Assembly: GCF_020520425.1 (NCBI RefSeq)
Contig: NC_079491.1
Span: forward strand, 38,533,027 to 38,597,026
Direction of reading: 5' to 3'
DNA length: 64,000 nucleotides
DNA from: Spinacia oleracea
Taxonomy: Eukaryota > Streptophyta > Magnoliopsida > Caryophyllales > Amaranthaceae
The notes beneath the pieces were generated by a model that searched no databases, was not told the DNA's origin, and worked only from the letters and a program-made list of their open reading frames with translations. The position numbers and the translations under genes are program-made. Positions 23,374 through 35,132 of this stretch are shown here, one piece after another (position 1 is the stretch's first letter; every line of letters starts with the position of its first letter).

Positions 23374-23551
23374 ATATATGGAATTAATTATAAGGACCTA
23401 TTATTTTAATATCAACTTCGTATAAGAAGTCAGATATTTACATGTATGATCATATATATAACCCAGATAATATTGTTAGCATGCTCGAATTTGAGGTAAA
23501 GTAAAAGGCTTTCAAATAATGGTTTTCTGAAGGCCCACCCACCACCCTCTT

Positions 23552-23590
23552 CATCTCCATCTCCATCTCCATCTCCATCTCCATCTCCAT
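23552..23590 (+). repeat. Hexanucleotide microsatellite (catctc)n
   Basis: Six to seven copies of 'catctc'. The surrounding stretch 23392-24036 has no other feature I can support apart from the poly(A) signal of the next gene. Confidence 0.9.
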
Positions 23591-24036
23591 TGCAGGAGAA
23601 TGGTCGTCAGTCATGAGACACTCACCAAATAATGAATTGGTAGGAAACAAGATTTTGTATGAGACAATCTCACCATCGCAGTCGCAATCAGGTGACTGCT
23701 TGAGACTATTTAGCCCAAGACTAGGTTGCTCTTACGTTGTTAGTTTGTTACTTCATACCAAGTATGGGACAAAGGTTCCTACATATCCTATGTCACAATG
23801 TCTCATGTTCAGCAAACAATGCCAGGCGACCACATTAATTTATAGGAACTTAAAACATCAAAAATTCAATCAATAAAATGAATGGTTCATGTATGTGAAT
23901 GTGAGTCATTCTTGACATGTTTCTTAATCTTAAATAAATAACAGTAACATAAACTAATTACAAGCAACATTAAGCTGCTATAAAGTATAGACCAATAATA
24001 ATGATAGCTGAAAATCATATTAAACAAGAATACCCT

Positions 24037-24042
24037 TTTATT
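24037..24042 (-). terminator. Poly(A) signal AATAAA of the TSUP gene
   Basis: On the minus strand AATAAA lies 146 bases beyond the stop codon, a normal plant 3' UTR distance. Its use is inferred. Confidence 0.45.
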
Positions 24043-24187
24043 GTTTAACAGCAATGATCTGGGTAGTTAGTCAATAAGACATTGACCAACATTTTTTGGC
24101 CATTGCTTCCCATTCCAACAAGCCGATCCAACTTGTTCAATTTTGAAATAATACAATACTTTGTACACCCCATAAACTCATTCAAGG

Positions 24188-27100
24188 TCATTGACTCGAG
24201 CAGAAATCCAGAAATCCCATGAACTCGTGATTGTTTATCATCTGAATGCTCTTCTCTGTCCCAATAACCCCTGCACATATCAAATTTCAGAATTTTAAAT
24301 TTTGTAACAAATGACTCAAAGATCATCAAGGTATCTCTTTGGGATTTGTGTTATTGGAAGAAGAAATTACCCATCGTCAAAGCACTAGCAAAGATAACCC
24401 CAGAGAGGATGAAGACAATGAGGGAAGCCCGTCTAAGGAATGCAACAAGTTTCCTAACAAAATATTGTCCCCAGAAGCCAGCCATAAGTGAAACCGACAT
24501 CAGGTACAAGGCTGCACATAAATTTCATTATCATTAGAATTACAATAGGACCACCACATTCAGAAAAAATAATCTACTCGTATTATTGAAACCGTATAAG
24601 GACTTTTATTTAGCTAATTTGGCATATATTGCGTGCTATTATTTTACTCATATGACATGCTGACACCAGTGTTTCGTTTCTTATCTTCTTCTCCAACCAC
24701 ATGCTAGATTTCACAAGTTAAAACGATTCTAAAATTATGGTCCAAATAACAGAATTTGCCTGATAGATGTTGTAGATTAAACTTAAGATTAGGAACCTAC
24801 CAAATGTAATTGGGAACCTATCGAGGAAGTAAAACTCCACCACAGACAAGGACGACGAGAACAGCATCACAAATGTTGCTGTTGCACTAGCCACCTATCA
24901 TTATAAAACATGAACTGAATTAAAGACAAGTAAAATCAGATTAAACAAATTTACTACAGAGCTCAAACACATCACCGACGTTCACTGTTTCTCCGGAATT
25001 CACAAGTTTTACAAAAGAAAAACTGCTATCAACATATGTTTCACAATCAGAGGTACCGGTGTGAAAGTATACATAGTAAATCTGGTAAAAGGTCTGCAAG
25101 AACTACAGCTTTTACAAGGTTTCGTCAACAACTAGGGATCACTATTAGGGTATTTATACAACCAAGTTAGACGTAAATGTTACTATAGGGTCACACCTCC
25201 TAATAAAGGTGGGGTACTATACATATGGAACACATAAATAGCCATTTCTGTTTACATGAGCGATTAATGCCTACAAATTGACATATAGGATTAATAACCC
25301 TTCCAAGTGTTCAACTTATCACCCCATAAAATCTGGGATAAACTTCCGGAAAATTACCCCATAAGTTGACAACTAGTCCTATCAAGGCCTCTTATGTCAC
25401 AAGCCACATGGGCTCATGGCTGCTTCAGATCAGAGTCAAAGGGGAATCAAACTGGCAAATGCTAAAACATATTAACCAATTAATAATAAATAATTGTGTC
25501 TAGGAGACTATGATAGATACTACAGTGATCTGAAAGTAATCAAACTTTACGCAAAATACAATAATGATAATATTAATGATTGGTATATACCTGAGGAATT
25601 ACACCAATTTCAAGAAGTAGTGGACCCAGGATAAATCCACCTCCAGATCCCAGAAGACCACCAACAGTCCCTCCAAGCAGACCACAAAGTGCACAGAAGG
25701 ATAAGGTGATGGGTGTAAACTCGATGGAAGCTTCGCAAACTGACTCAGTGTTACCAGCTATCTTCCTTTTCTTGCCTTCTTCATATAATTTCAGTGCTTC
25801 ATACCCAAAAACTCCAAAAGCTACAGGAAACTGCAGAAACAAGCGAAAGGGTACAAAATGAATTTGAATACTGATAATTGGAAGTGTTTAAAATTTAGAC
25901 AAGCAGCACATGGAAAACATGTTCCACTGAAAAAATGCTCGGAATTGAATACCTGGATAAGATTAAGCACCCAATACCATGTGGTACAGGCTGCAACATC
26001 ATTCTGTTGCACAATATATCAAAATTTGTAAGCCATGGATCACATAAAATTTGCAACTAATGAAATAAGTGCGGCAAAGAAGTAGCTAGCTTACCTTGAG
26101 GACTTGAAGGAGCACGAAGGAAACCCATACAATAACCATCAGCAATAATCTCTTCCATTTCAGATTAGAGCACATAATTTGCTGCATATGGTAGGATCAA
26201 ATTAGGAATATATAGTTCCATTTCAGCTCTTACGAAAGAGAATTAACCAACAATCTAATAATTGATCATTTGGGTGCACAATGAAGTAATAAATTCATGG
26301 AAAACTGTTTGGTTGTCTACTTAGGTACACAACTTTCTCCATTTGGTATCACTATGTGTGTTTTCAGAAACCAAACAGGCAAACAGCTCCACAGTTTTCC
26401 GTTTTCCAATGTTGTTCTATGTCAACTAAATGACTACTAAAAATCACATTCGATGGAGAAATATATCAACACGACTATAAACGTGTAAAAACATATTTTT
26501 ACTAACCATGAGCGATTTTTCTTCCCTAGGACTTAAAGGCTGATACTCAGTGTCGATAAGGACTGCACATAAACAAACATTAAGCTTAGACACATCTTAA
26601 CCCCGGATAAGAAAAAGAAACTTTGAACTCGATTAAACAAAGAATTGTTATTAATCAATCGTTACTCACGTTCACCACGAGAATTAACAAAAGTATCCCT
26701 CTGTTTTGCCAATTCTTTCTGCAACATTAAAAAGGTTAAATTATCCAGCAGAACGTCTTAGAAGAATCAAGAGTCAATAACTGTATCAAACTTCAAATAA
26801 AATAATAACAATTAAGTAGAACAAACTAACTAGTACATAATTAAAAAATTACATTTAAATGAGTCTCCTCTTTCCACATCATAATCCCCCTGCAGAACGA
26901 TCTGGATGACGTGCCTGAAAAGCACAATAACGGATCAAGCAAGTAATCTATCAATAAATTAACCAAACATTGACTAAAAATCTAATCATTCAGTCATACA
27001 CAAGACAACAAATGAAGATTAATTCAAACTAATCAAGTGAAAGAAAAAAGTATTATTAGGCACAAACCTATGAAAAGAATAATGATGAGAATAGTAATCA

Positions 27101-27997
27101 ACCAGTAGGGAAAGACAACACTAAGAGCAACTCCTATGGTGATACCAAGCATAAGCATGGGTTGAAAAAGGAGTGCCAAATCATAGTCCAAAATTGGCAC
27201 ATCTTTTGATGGGTGTTGCACTCTCAGATTATACCAAACAGATGATGCTGATGCTGCCATAATCATACCTAACCACCAAAATTACCATCCAGAATTCCAA
27301 AAATTAGAACATGCAATAAAAAGAGAAGGACAAAATCGTTCTGTACGACATCAACTATGGCTTTGGTGCAGAGAGCATCACCTAACATAATAGTGAGTGC
27401 CGCCTCGTACACCCGCTTTGGTTGGTGCACCTCTCCGCACTAAAACTATAGTTGTGTCATAGAGGCCAATTTTACCGAGTGAGTCATCAGTCATGGTATC
27501 AAACAATAAATATGCAACTAAAAAGAACATACAAATATGCAACTAAAAAGAACATATATAGCATAAAAATTGTACATTTGGAAAGAGCAGCAGCAGATTT
27601 GGTATCAAACCCAACAATTAATGTGAGCATTGGGACAAAAATACCACCACCACCAACCCCACCAACGGTTCCAAACGCTGATCCCAGAAATGCAATTAAA
27701 CTTGCCACCACAATTCTCCATCCAAATTCCAATTCCTGCATAAATTAAATCAAACCCACAAAACCCCATTAACAAAATCAGCCAAAAACGAATTCCAAGC
27801 AAGAAAATTGAAAATAAATAAATAAACAGAGAACATACCGGCCAAACTCTCTGGGTGTTGGAAAGTGCATAATTAAGCGACAATAGATTGTGATTTTGAT
27901 GAAATTGCTGCTGTTGGTAACGAGTTAAAACAATTACAGAGGAAAGAGCCAAAGAAAATGTTGATAAAATGTATAAAAGCAGCCCTTTTGTTGCCAT
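24188..27997 (-). CDS. Sulfite exporter TauE/SafE (TSUP) family membrane protein, 12 exons
   Basis: Twelve coding exons with GT-AG introns join in frame to 461 codons including the stop: 27997-27839, 27735-27576, 27268-27068, 26914-26853, 26718-26670, 26562-26507, 26181-26095, 26003-25953, 25830-25591, 24894-24801, 24511-24371, 24270-24188. The 460-residue length is normal for the plant family. The N-terminus ([20 protein letters not shown]) is a signal peptide or first membrane helix. The glycine-rich family motif occurs twice, [16 protein letters not shown] in exon 2 and [19 protein letters not shown] in exon 9, the internal symmetry of TSUP proteins. A charged cytosolic loop (KEETHLN to SPREEKSLM) separates the halves. 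Members carry sulfite or other organic anions across membranes; the plant substrate and membrane are not settled. No stop, frameshift or missing splice site was found. It is the only intact host protein gene here. Confidence 0.93.
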
Positions 27998-28200
27998 AGT
28001 TTTGCTGAATTTACTGTTCTATTGCAAGACAGTGAAGAAGAAAATAGAGGAGAAGAAGAAGAAACTCCCAAATTTTCTCTCTCCAAAATATTTGTAAATT
28101 GAAGAAGAGAGGGCGTTACGTTGCTGTCAAATTTGTGAAGTAGTGCATTATACGGAAAATTAAGGAACGCATGTGAGATTGTGGAGGAAGGAGCGAGGTT

Positions 28201-28209
28201 TATTATAGG
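28201..28209 (-). promoter_or_regulatory. Possible TATA element of the TSUP gene
   Basis: On the minus strand CTATAATAA lies about 205 bases before the ATG, followed by a CT-rich leader (complement of the 'gaagaagaaaatagag' stretch, 28030-28075). This fits plant promoters, but no transcript start is known. Confidence 0.3.
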
Positions 28210-28297
28210 ATCATACTCTTGAAGAGTTGGGACCCTACAACACTACTAACACAATTTTTTTATTTTTTTTTATTTTTTTTTTTGCGAATAAATAGTA

Positions 28298-28562
28298 ATT
28301 CCTCCGTCTTTTAATACTCGCAACGTTTGGACTTTTGCCACTATTTATATAATCTACTTTGATTATTCTTAGTGCTTTTTATATAAGATAAAACATAGTC
28401 ATGTGGGATCTTGTTAGATTCGTCTCAATGTGTATTTTTAAAATATCAACTTTTTATAATTTTTCCATAAAGAGAATTTAAGATATAAATGATCAAAATT
28501 GTGCATTGGCATGCGTGAAACTAACAAACGTTGCGAGTATAAAAAGACGAAGACGGAGGAAG
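28298..28562. mobile_element. Stowaway-like MITE upstream of the TSUP gene
   Basis: About 265 bases with long imperfect inverted ends ('cctccgtcttttaatactcg' and 'caacgttt' against their complement at 28526-28559) and TA on both sides. It begins about 300 bases before the TSUP start codon and could affect its expression. Confidence 0.7.
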
Positions 28563-28764
28563 TATGATTTTACTTTTATTTCAAAGTTATATGGAAATTT
28601 TGGAACAATTTGATTTACTTCTAATAAAAAAAATTATGTGCCCGTATATGGGAATAAGGGATCTTGATTTACTTTATGGAAATGGTAATTACCTAAATTG
28701 GTTTCATATATGAACGTATGATCAATTATGGGTAAATTATGGTGGACTCAATGACTATTTAAAA
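28563..28764. other. No gene seen
   Basis: Short AT-rich spacer between the MITE and the Helitron end. Confidence 0.4.
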
Positions 28765-29319
28765 CTAGTATTTTATGTACGCGATGCGTGCGGAATTTTA
28801 AAAATATTAGGCACTAAAAATTATTCGCAAAGTCTATATTTTGCGATATTGAGGTCATACAATACTCGTAGCCTTACATGACGAAAAATCGTATTTTATG
28901 ACCAATTAAAGTTATTAAAAAAAACTTAACATTATTTTGTTACAACTAACATATCCCATCGAGAAATCAAAATAGAAGTACTGAAGTAAAGTTATTAAAC
29001 ATATGAAATAGTAAGTATCACTTTCTTATCAAGTTAAAAAGATATATAGAGATATATATTTCTATTATATATTCTCATATGATACGATGTGGAAGAATCG
29101 AGTATATTAAAATACTTTGTAGTCTGTACTACATAATACGCCAATTATAAAATTAGTCAAATCTATTTTATTATACACAAAAAACACTTATAGACGTTAT
29201 AATCAGATAATAAAGAGAATATAATTTATTAATTAATTTATCAAGTGAGGTCGAAAAGTTGAGAATAGTATTGCTATTAAAATCTGAAAATAATACATGT
29301 GTATCATTTTTCGTTCTCA

Positions 29320-29600
29320 AAGCCCAAATAATCAGCCGGCCCATTTCGTTTCAAAGCACAGCTCCTCCTATCTCTCTATAAAAGTAACAGGTTATTCCTT
29401 ACCCTATTTCTTTTTGTTGAATTCGCCGTTGTATTCTCTCTCTTAAACATATTTGGGTTTGTTTCTCATCTCTCCTTTCTCTCTCCTAACTCGTTGCATA
29501 AAATCCTTCGTTTCTCTTCTCAAAATATGGTTTCAACTATTTGAATATCTTAGCAAAAAAAGGGCGAAAACTTTCAGAAAAATGAACATCAGGAAGATCT
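29320..29600 (+). promoter_or_regulatory. Promoter-like segment and first exon captured in the Helitron
   Basis: On the plus strand, opposite to the Helitron: GCCCA at 29322 and GGCCCA at 29338 (site II-like boxes usual in plant ribosomal and housekeeping promoters), TATA-like CTCTATAAAAG near 29374-29384, a CT-rich leader, then ATGAACATCAGGAAGATC at 29582 followed by a good donor CGCAG|GTGTAT near 29606. No coding exon that fits clearly follows, so it looks like the detached head of a host gene. Confidence 0.4.
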
Positions 29601-29811
29601 TTCGCAGGTGTATTCCCTTCTCTTCGTCTTAAATTAGCCTTATTTGCACTTGATTTAGAATTTTAGGGATTTATCAATTCATGTTTTTGGGTTTATAATC
29701 GGAATTTAGTTAATGCAGAATATTTGTTGCATAATTTTAGTTGTATTTCGTTGTCTTAGTTATTTGTCAACTAATTTATTTGCACTTTTGATTTGCATGT
29801 TGTGTCCCTCC

Positions 29812-29889
29812 ATGGGTTGGAGAGAGGGGTCCAGGAGCGGTGGTGAGGCGCGCGAGGCACTGTTCGAGGGGCGCGAGGCGCTGGCCTAA
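29812..29889 (+). other. GC-rich 25-codon open frame
   Basis: A short GC-rich block in AT-rich surroundings, open from ATG 29812 to TAA 29889 (MGWREGSRSGGEAREALFEG...). It does not resemble a peptide I know and may be a captured scrap of a 5' leader. Confidence 0.2.
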
Positions 29890-30249
29890 GCTCTATCCGA
29901 GGCGATAGGTACCATAATCTGATTTGATTGATATTTAATGATGGTTTAATGATTTCGTTTTATCTGTCTCTTTTATTTTCGAAATTTCACAATCTGAAAT
30001 TTATTTTTTTGTTTGAAATTGGGTTATTCGATTTATTAGGGTTTCATGTTTGAAATTGAACCCAATGTGAGGATATTAGGTTATTGTTTTGTTTTGGGTT
30101 CTCGGTCATTGAGGTAGTTGGGTTTCATGAGGGATTCATTTCTAATTCGGGATTTGAGATTATTAGTTGATTTTAGCTTCTGGGTGTTTGAAAATTGAGG
30201 GTTTCTTGGCTGAAATTGATCCCAATTTGGGGATTTGAGATTTTTTATT

Positions 30250-30530
30250 TGAGTTTGGCTTTCATAAATTCTGTCTGCACTTTTGCAAATATTCCTGACC
30301 TTTTCCCGTTCCTTCTTAGAAAATTTTGTAAAGGCATCTGAAAGCTTAGAGCTTGTAAGATTCCATAAAGGTGGTGATTTGGACCCACCTAACAATTTAA
30401 CTTTGTCAATGATTTCATCAATCTCCTCGGATCCTTTCTTAACCATACGGCTTATGATATCACTACTACAATGCACATGAAACAATTGACCATTCATTGG
30501 GAGCTTCGACTGTTCTTGAACAATTTCCTT
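30250..30530 (-). pseudogene. hAT-type transposase fragment
   Basis: The minus strand reads LPMNGQLFHVHCSSDIIS, then KGSEEIDEIIDKVKLL and GGSKSPPLWN. This is the part of plant hAT (BED-type, RNase-H-like fold) transposases usually written 'F+VRC.AHI.NL.V.DGL..I...I.K+'. The expected cysteine/histidine residues are partly kept. Neither the BED zinc finger nor the C-terminal dimerisation domain is present, so it is a fragment carried inside the Helitron. Confidence 0.5.
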
Positions 30531-30701
30531 CTGGTAATTGATAAAAGTAGGGTTTCAAAATATGTAATTTATACCCTTATATTTGGTGATTACTTGGTTG
30601 ATGTTGAATTTTTTTTCTGGTATTAATTTCCTTATTCAATTTCTAATGACTTTTTCTGGGTGATTTTTATTATAATTAGGGTTTTTTCTCCATTTTTCAG
30701 T

Positions 30702-30808
30702 GTGTTAACCAAGGAGTGGGTGGAGGGCGGGTCTTCATTAAGTATTAGAGATCATTTCTTGTTTGAAATTGAACCCAATTTGAGGATATCAGCAAATTAT
30801 ATCACCAA
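30702..30808 (+). other. Exon-like segment
   Basis: Bounded by a strong acceptor (ttttTCAG) and a strong donor (AAT|GTAAGT). The open frame reads VLTKEWVEGGSSLS, then IRDHFLFEIEPNLRISAN. The family is not recognised. The phrase 'gaaattgaacccaatttgagg' recurs diverged at 30050 and 30211. Confidence 0.25.
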
Positions 30809-31239
30809 TGTAAGTTATTCGCTTTTAATCAACAATAATTACTTTTATTTAATTTAAAAACTAATCAAGTAATCTGAAATAATGTTGAAAACTAATTATT
30901 AAGAAAATACTTTGTAATGAACCGATTTTTTTTCAAGTAATTAAAGTAATTAAAATAAAATAAGAGACGATTTAATTAATTAAATTAGGAGTCGATTTAT
31001 CAGCATGAATTCAAATCTGAAATAATTAATTAAATTAGTTTAAAAGCATGGCTATTAGTATTATTTTTGTTTGATTGGCACATACCGTATGTTGTTCGTT
31101 ATTTGATCTCGTTATGAACTTTTAACTCAACTTCAAATCTGCATAAAAACCAATTCAAGTCAATTATTTTCTGATTCATAATTGTAATGACACAAAGCTC
31201 ACAAATGTAAACAGAAATTCGTAATTCTCCCAAACATGA

Positions 31240-31920
31240 TTTTAACATAAAAAAAAATATAAGAGATTATTTAATTAAAATCATGAATTAAAATTTGAAA
31301 CAATTTATAATCTGCAATTTCATATTGCATATTCAATTTGAAACAATTTATATTTTGCGGATTTGCAGATTTTAATCTGCAATTAAAATTCGAAATAATT
31401 TTTAATAGAAGCATGAAAGTTAATTGAAACTCATAAAAGAATGAAACTTACATACCTTGTATTTTCAAATCTGCAAAATAAATTAACGAAATTATATAAG
31501 TTAGACCGATTTAATTCTAATGACATCAATATTATAAACAGAAACATAAGAGATTCATAATTCTCTCAAAAACCCTATAAACCTTTAAAAAATATAAGAG
31601 ATTATTTAATTAAAACCGTGAATTAAAATTTGAAATAATTAATGTAAATTCATAAAAGCGTGAAAGTTACATACCTTGTACTTTGAAATCTACAATAAGA
31701 GATTAAACAAACATGAATTAAAATGTGTATTATTTTCTAAAAAACATGATTTTAACATTAAAAAATATAAGAGATTGTTTAATTCAAAGCATGGATCAAA
31801 ATGTGAAATAATTAATTGAAATTCATAAAAGCATGAAAATTACATACCTTATATTTTCAAATCTGCAAAATAAATTAAAGAAATTATATAAGTTGGACCG
31901 ATTTAATTTACATAGCAACA
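31240..31920. repeat. Diverged AT-rich repeats
   Basis: The phrase 'aatataagagattatttaat' recurs near 31255, 31588 and 31763, and 'catgaaagttacatacctt' near 31410-31460, 31660 and 31835. No coding potential. Confidence 0.6.
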
Positions 31921-32202
31921 ATCTTTAAAAAGAAAATTTGTTTATGCATACAAATTCACGAATCATTATTAATTTAAATTGTTTAATTTCTGTTATGCAT
32001 ACTATATTCCATGTACTTTGTGCATATTACAATTTTAATGGCCTTATCCTTGTTGGTTATGCATTAATATTCACGAATCTATACTAAAGGTGTTATTATT
32101 TTTATTGTTTCTTGCAAGGACTCGTGAAAAGTATACTTACTTGTATGGGAGCGACTTCAAGAACGATGATATGGTTCTTCTGAGAATCAAACGTTGCAAA
32201 TG

Positions 32203-32240
32203 ATTCTTCTTCTTCTTCTTCTTTTTCTTCTTCTTCTGAG
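32203..32240 (+). repeat. (ttc)n microsatellite
   Basis: An almost pure TTC run near the 5' end of the Helitron. Confidence 0.85.
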
Positions 32241-32640
32241 AATCAGTGTTGTAGAACGTTGTTTTCTGGTTCTTGTTTTTGGAGTTTTTTTTTCTTTGGA
32301 GATTTTGGAGATTTTTTGGACTGTTTTTTCGTTTTACTATGTAAATTTGTTTTAATTTGGCAATTAGAATAATTTGTAATAATTTGTAATAATTTCTTTC
32401 CTAATGTTTATTTAATTTCCTGATTTAAGTAATCAATCAGCCCTAATTTAAGTAGTGCATTCAATTGTTCAACCTATGGGCCTTGGTAAACGATTTTGGG
32501 CGTTTTTTTAAGCCAGTCAAATTAGGTTGATAAGGTAGATCACAAAGTAAAACCGGGGAGGGTATTTCTGTAAATTTAATGGGGGACACGAAAAGTTAAT
32601 TTACAAAAACGACCTCAGGAGCTGGCTTATATAATAGAGA

Positions 32641-33219
32641 TGATGCTCCATCACTTCAATGGTTAGATAGAAATAAAAGTTAAACCGAGGTTATTCATAA
32701 AAGCTGAGGCCGGAGATAAAAATAAAAGTTGAGGTCGGAGGTAGGGATGATATTGGGTCCAGGATCCTATCCGATCTCCATCGGATCTATCCATAAAATA
32801 AGGGTACGGGTCTTTATGTTTTTGGACCTTTTGGGTTCGGTTAAGGTATGAGTGTATGTGATACCGGGTAGGGTAAGAGTTGTAAATTTTCATAATCATA
32901 CCTACACAATGGCATGTGCTTTCTGCTCATGATATGGGTCTTGTCTAGACATTCGTATATCGATTCAGATTAATTTTTCTGTGCGACTATTTGGTCCACT
33001 AAATTAATTATGTTATTGCCTTTAGACATTCATTTGATCCTACTAAGCCCAACATCCGCCATTTTCGAATATTTATGTTCAGTATTTACCGAATAATATT
33101 AATTTGTTCGCCTATATATTTAATCCATTCACATACTATATGTGTGACCATAAGTTGTGTAATTGGAAGAGGCATCCAGCTAGACATTTTGAACATTTGA
33201 TCTCACTAAATATAATTTA
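32641..33219. other. No gene seen
   Basis: Contains a phrase rich in 'gggtccaggatcctatcc' with repeat character, but no supported feature. Confidence 0.35.
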
Positions 33220-33504
33220 CTCACTCCATTCTAATTTAGTCGTTACACTTACCTTTGCACAAATTAAGTTTTAGGTGATAAGTGATTGTTTGGTTATCAA
33301 TTGTTATTTTATTTAAAAAGTAGATGCGATAGGAGTTAGAGGGGTATTTTTTAATTGAATGTGAGAGGGTGTGGGGAAAAAGAAATTTAGTGGGAAGGGA
33401 GAGACAATATAATACTTGTGGGGTCATTTCTAATTTAGAAGTGTAACAACTGTCTAGGACGGACGAAAAAAGAAAGTGTAACAATTAATCTGAGACGGGG
33501 GAAG
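33220..33504. mobile_element. Stowaway-like MITE
   Basis: 285 bases between TA dinucleotides (33218-33219, 33505-33506). The inverted ends are CTCACTCCATTCTAATTTAG and, from the other side, CTTCCCCCGTCTCAGATTAA, with matching 'gttacactt' further in. Confidence 0.7.
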
Positions 33505-33510
33505 TATTAG

Positions 33511-34130
33511 ATTTCTTATTAAAAACATACTTGGAGCAAGGACATATTTCCTTCAATCTCCCACTGGTCTTTAAGGACAAGTGTGCATTTTATAATTCCT
33601 TTGTCACTTGATTCATTCTCATACACATAAGGTAAAGCTAGGCATCCTTATTATGTCTAGAGGTATTTTCAGGTGTCGGAGTTCCACTGATCAAATAAAC
33701 AGATGATCAATGCCTATGATCCATCTGAATTGGTCATGCATTTAACAATTTTTAGCTTTTCGAGTGGCCTTCGCGATTTGTTGGAGGACAATCCTAATCT
33801 TGCAATCTGCAGGTCACACTTCGTTTTATAGGTGATTACACGAGCATTGCCTTTATACCCTCCTTTTATGGTGCGTGATAACGTCAAAGTAAGCAGTTCT
33901 CAAACAAGTGATATCAAACCACACGAGCATTGAGAATTAGTGTCTAATAACTTTAATGAAGTTACTTATGACAGACTTTTCACATCTCTTATAGTAAAAT
34001 TTTATAGGTCTGTATGATACTAATATTGTCAAGTAAGTATCTACGCAAATGATTGTGACAATTAAAGGTCGACATAATTTAAAAAACATGCATAACTACT
34101 AGTCATCTTGGAATCTAGTTGTCTAGGGCT
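33511..34130 (-). mobile_element. Fragment of the copia 3' region
   Basis: The complement aligns with the noncoding 3' region at 17560-18172, ends in the purine tract CAGTGGGAGAT, and runs about 50 bases into the LTR (TGAAGGAAATATGTCC) before breaking off at the MITE. It belongs to the same family as the elements at 17013 and 58275. Confidence 0.7.
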
Positions 34131-35132
34131 TTCTGTAGAGGGTCATTTTCGGCCGAATTCGGAAATATTTTCGTATGTGAATTTTAATGACTTTAGCAAG
34201 ATGTTTTGGTAAATTGCTAAACACGTCAAATTCGATTTAGTTAGTCAAAAACCATGAATGTAAGAGTTGACTTAATATTTTACAATTTGGCCCTCAAGGG
34301 AGCCAACTAGAGTTTCATGATTAGGGACATACTAATCTTTACGACTTTGAACATTGAAATTGAAAGAGTCGCCACAAAACCATTTATAGTCCGTTTGGAA
34401 AGACAAAGTTTAAGAGTTCGATTAAAGTTAAGATTGAAATAATTAAAGGTTAAACATTAGTAGCAAGCATCTTGTGCAGTGCGAGCTATTACATAAGTTA
34501 AGGGAAAATGAGGGCTACTCACATATAATTTATAACTAAAATAAGTTTTGAGTAATTCTAGTAAGTTTAGATAAGTTCGTATAAGTTCAGAAAATATAAG
34601 TGAAATCAAGTGAATAAAATACACCCTAAGTTATAATAAATAAAGAACAATCATTTAATAAAAGTAGTACTCGCGAAAAATATATCGAGACGAATTTGAC
34701 AAGATCTAACATTAGTGAAAATTTATGTTCTATTATTTCTAAATTAATTTGAACACATATTCCAAATAGTCAAGAACACATATGTACTAACATTTAATAA
34801 CAAGAAAATTTGCAAGAAATCTGGAGTGTCGCGTGTCTCCTTGAAAATATATTTCCATTATATTTTATTTAATTTCATGCCCCTTCCTTCTCCAATTTCA
34901 TGTCTTTTCACCCAAAAAAAATCATTTTCCTTCACCTACAATAAATTTCATGCCTCTTTTTATCTTTTATTTTTTTCTATTAATTTCAAGTAATATACCA
35001 ACTTATATCACTATTTTCATTGTTTCTTACGAAATTAAATACATTTACTCTTTTAGTTATCTGATGGATATAAAAATTGAACTCACCTTTAAAACATAAT
35101 AAAAGTTGTGCATAGCACGGGGACAATACTAA
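34131..35132 (+). mobile_element. 3' portion of a Helitron
   Basis: Ends with the hairpin GTGC-ATA-GCAC followed by GGGGACAATACTAA at 35132, the CTRR-type Helitron 3' end. The next base is T. The 5' end of this element was not found, so the left edge is arbitrary; no gene is visible. Confidence 0.5.

Larger units (their letters stand above)
28765..32640 (-). mobile_element. Helitron, 3.9 kb, non-autonomous
   Basis: On the minus strand it begins TCTCTATTATATAAGCC at 32640, a typical plant Helitron 5' end. It finishes with a small hairpin (ACGC-ATC-GCGT near 28780-28792), then ATAAAATACTAG at 28765, the CTAG ending. The flanks are A (minus strand, 32641) and T (28764), as expected for insertion into AT with no duplication. 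No Rep/helicase gene is visible. Inside are a promoter-like segment, a hAT transposase fragment and AT-rich repeats, listed separately. Confidence 0.65.

Noticed and set aside
32072..32090. 'tctatactaaagg' as another Helitron start inside the Helitron
   Set aside because: Too short to separate from chance, and no matching 3' end was found.
32663..32899. A 78-codon minus-strand ORF
   Set aside because: No similarity or coding bias; adjoining DNA looks like a dispersed repeat.
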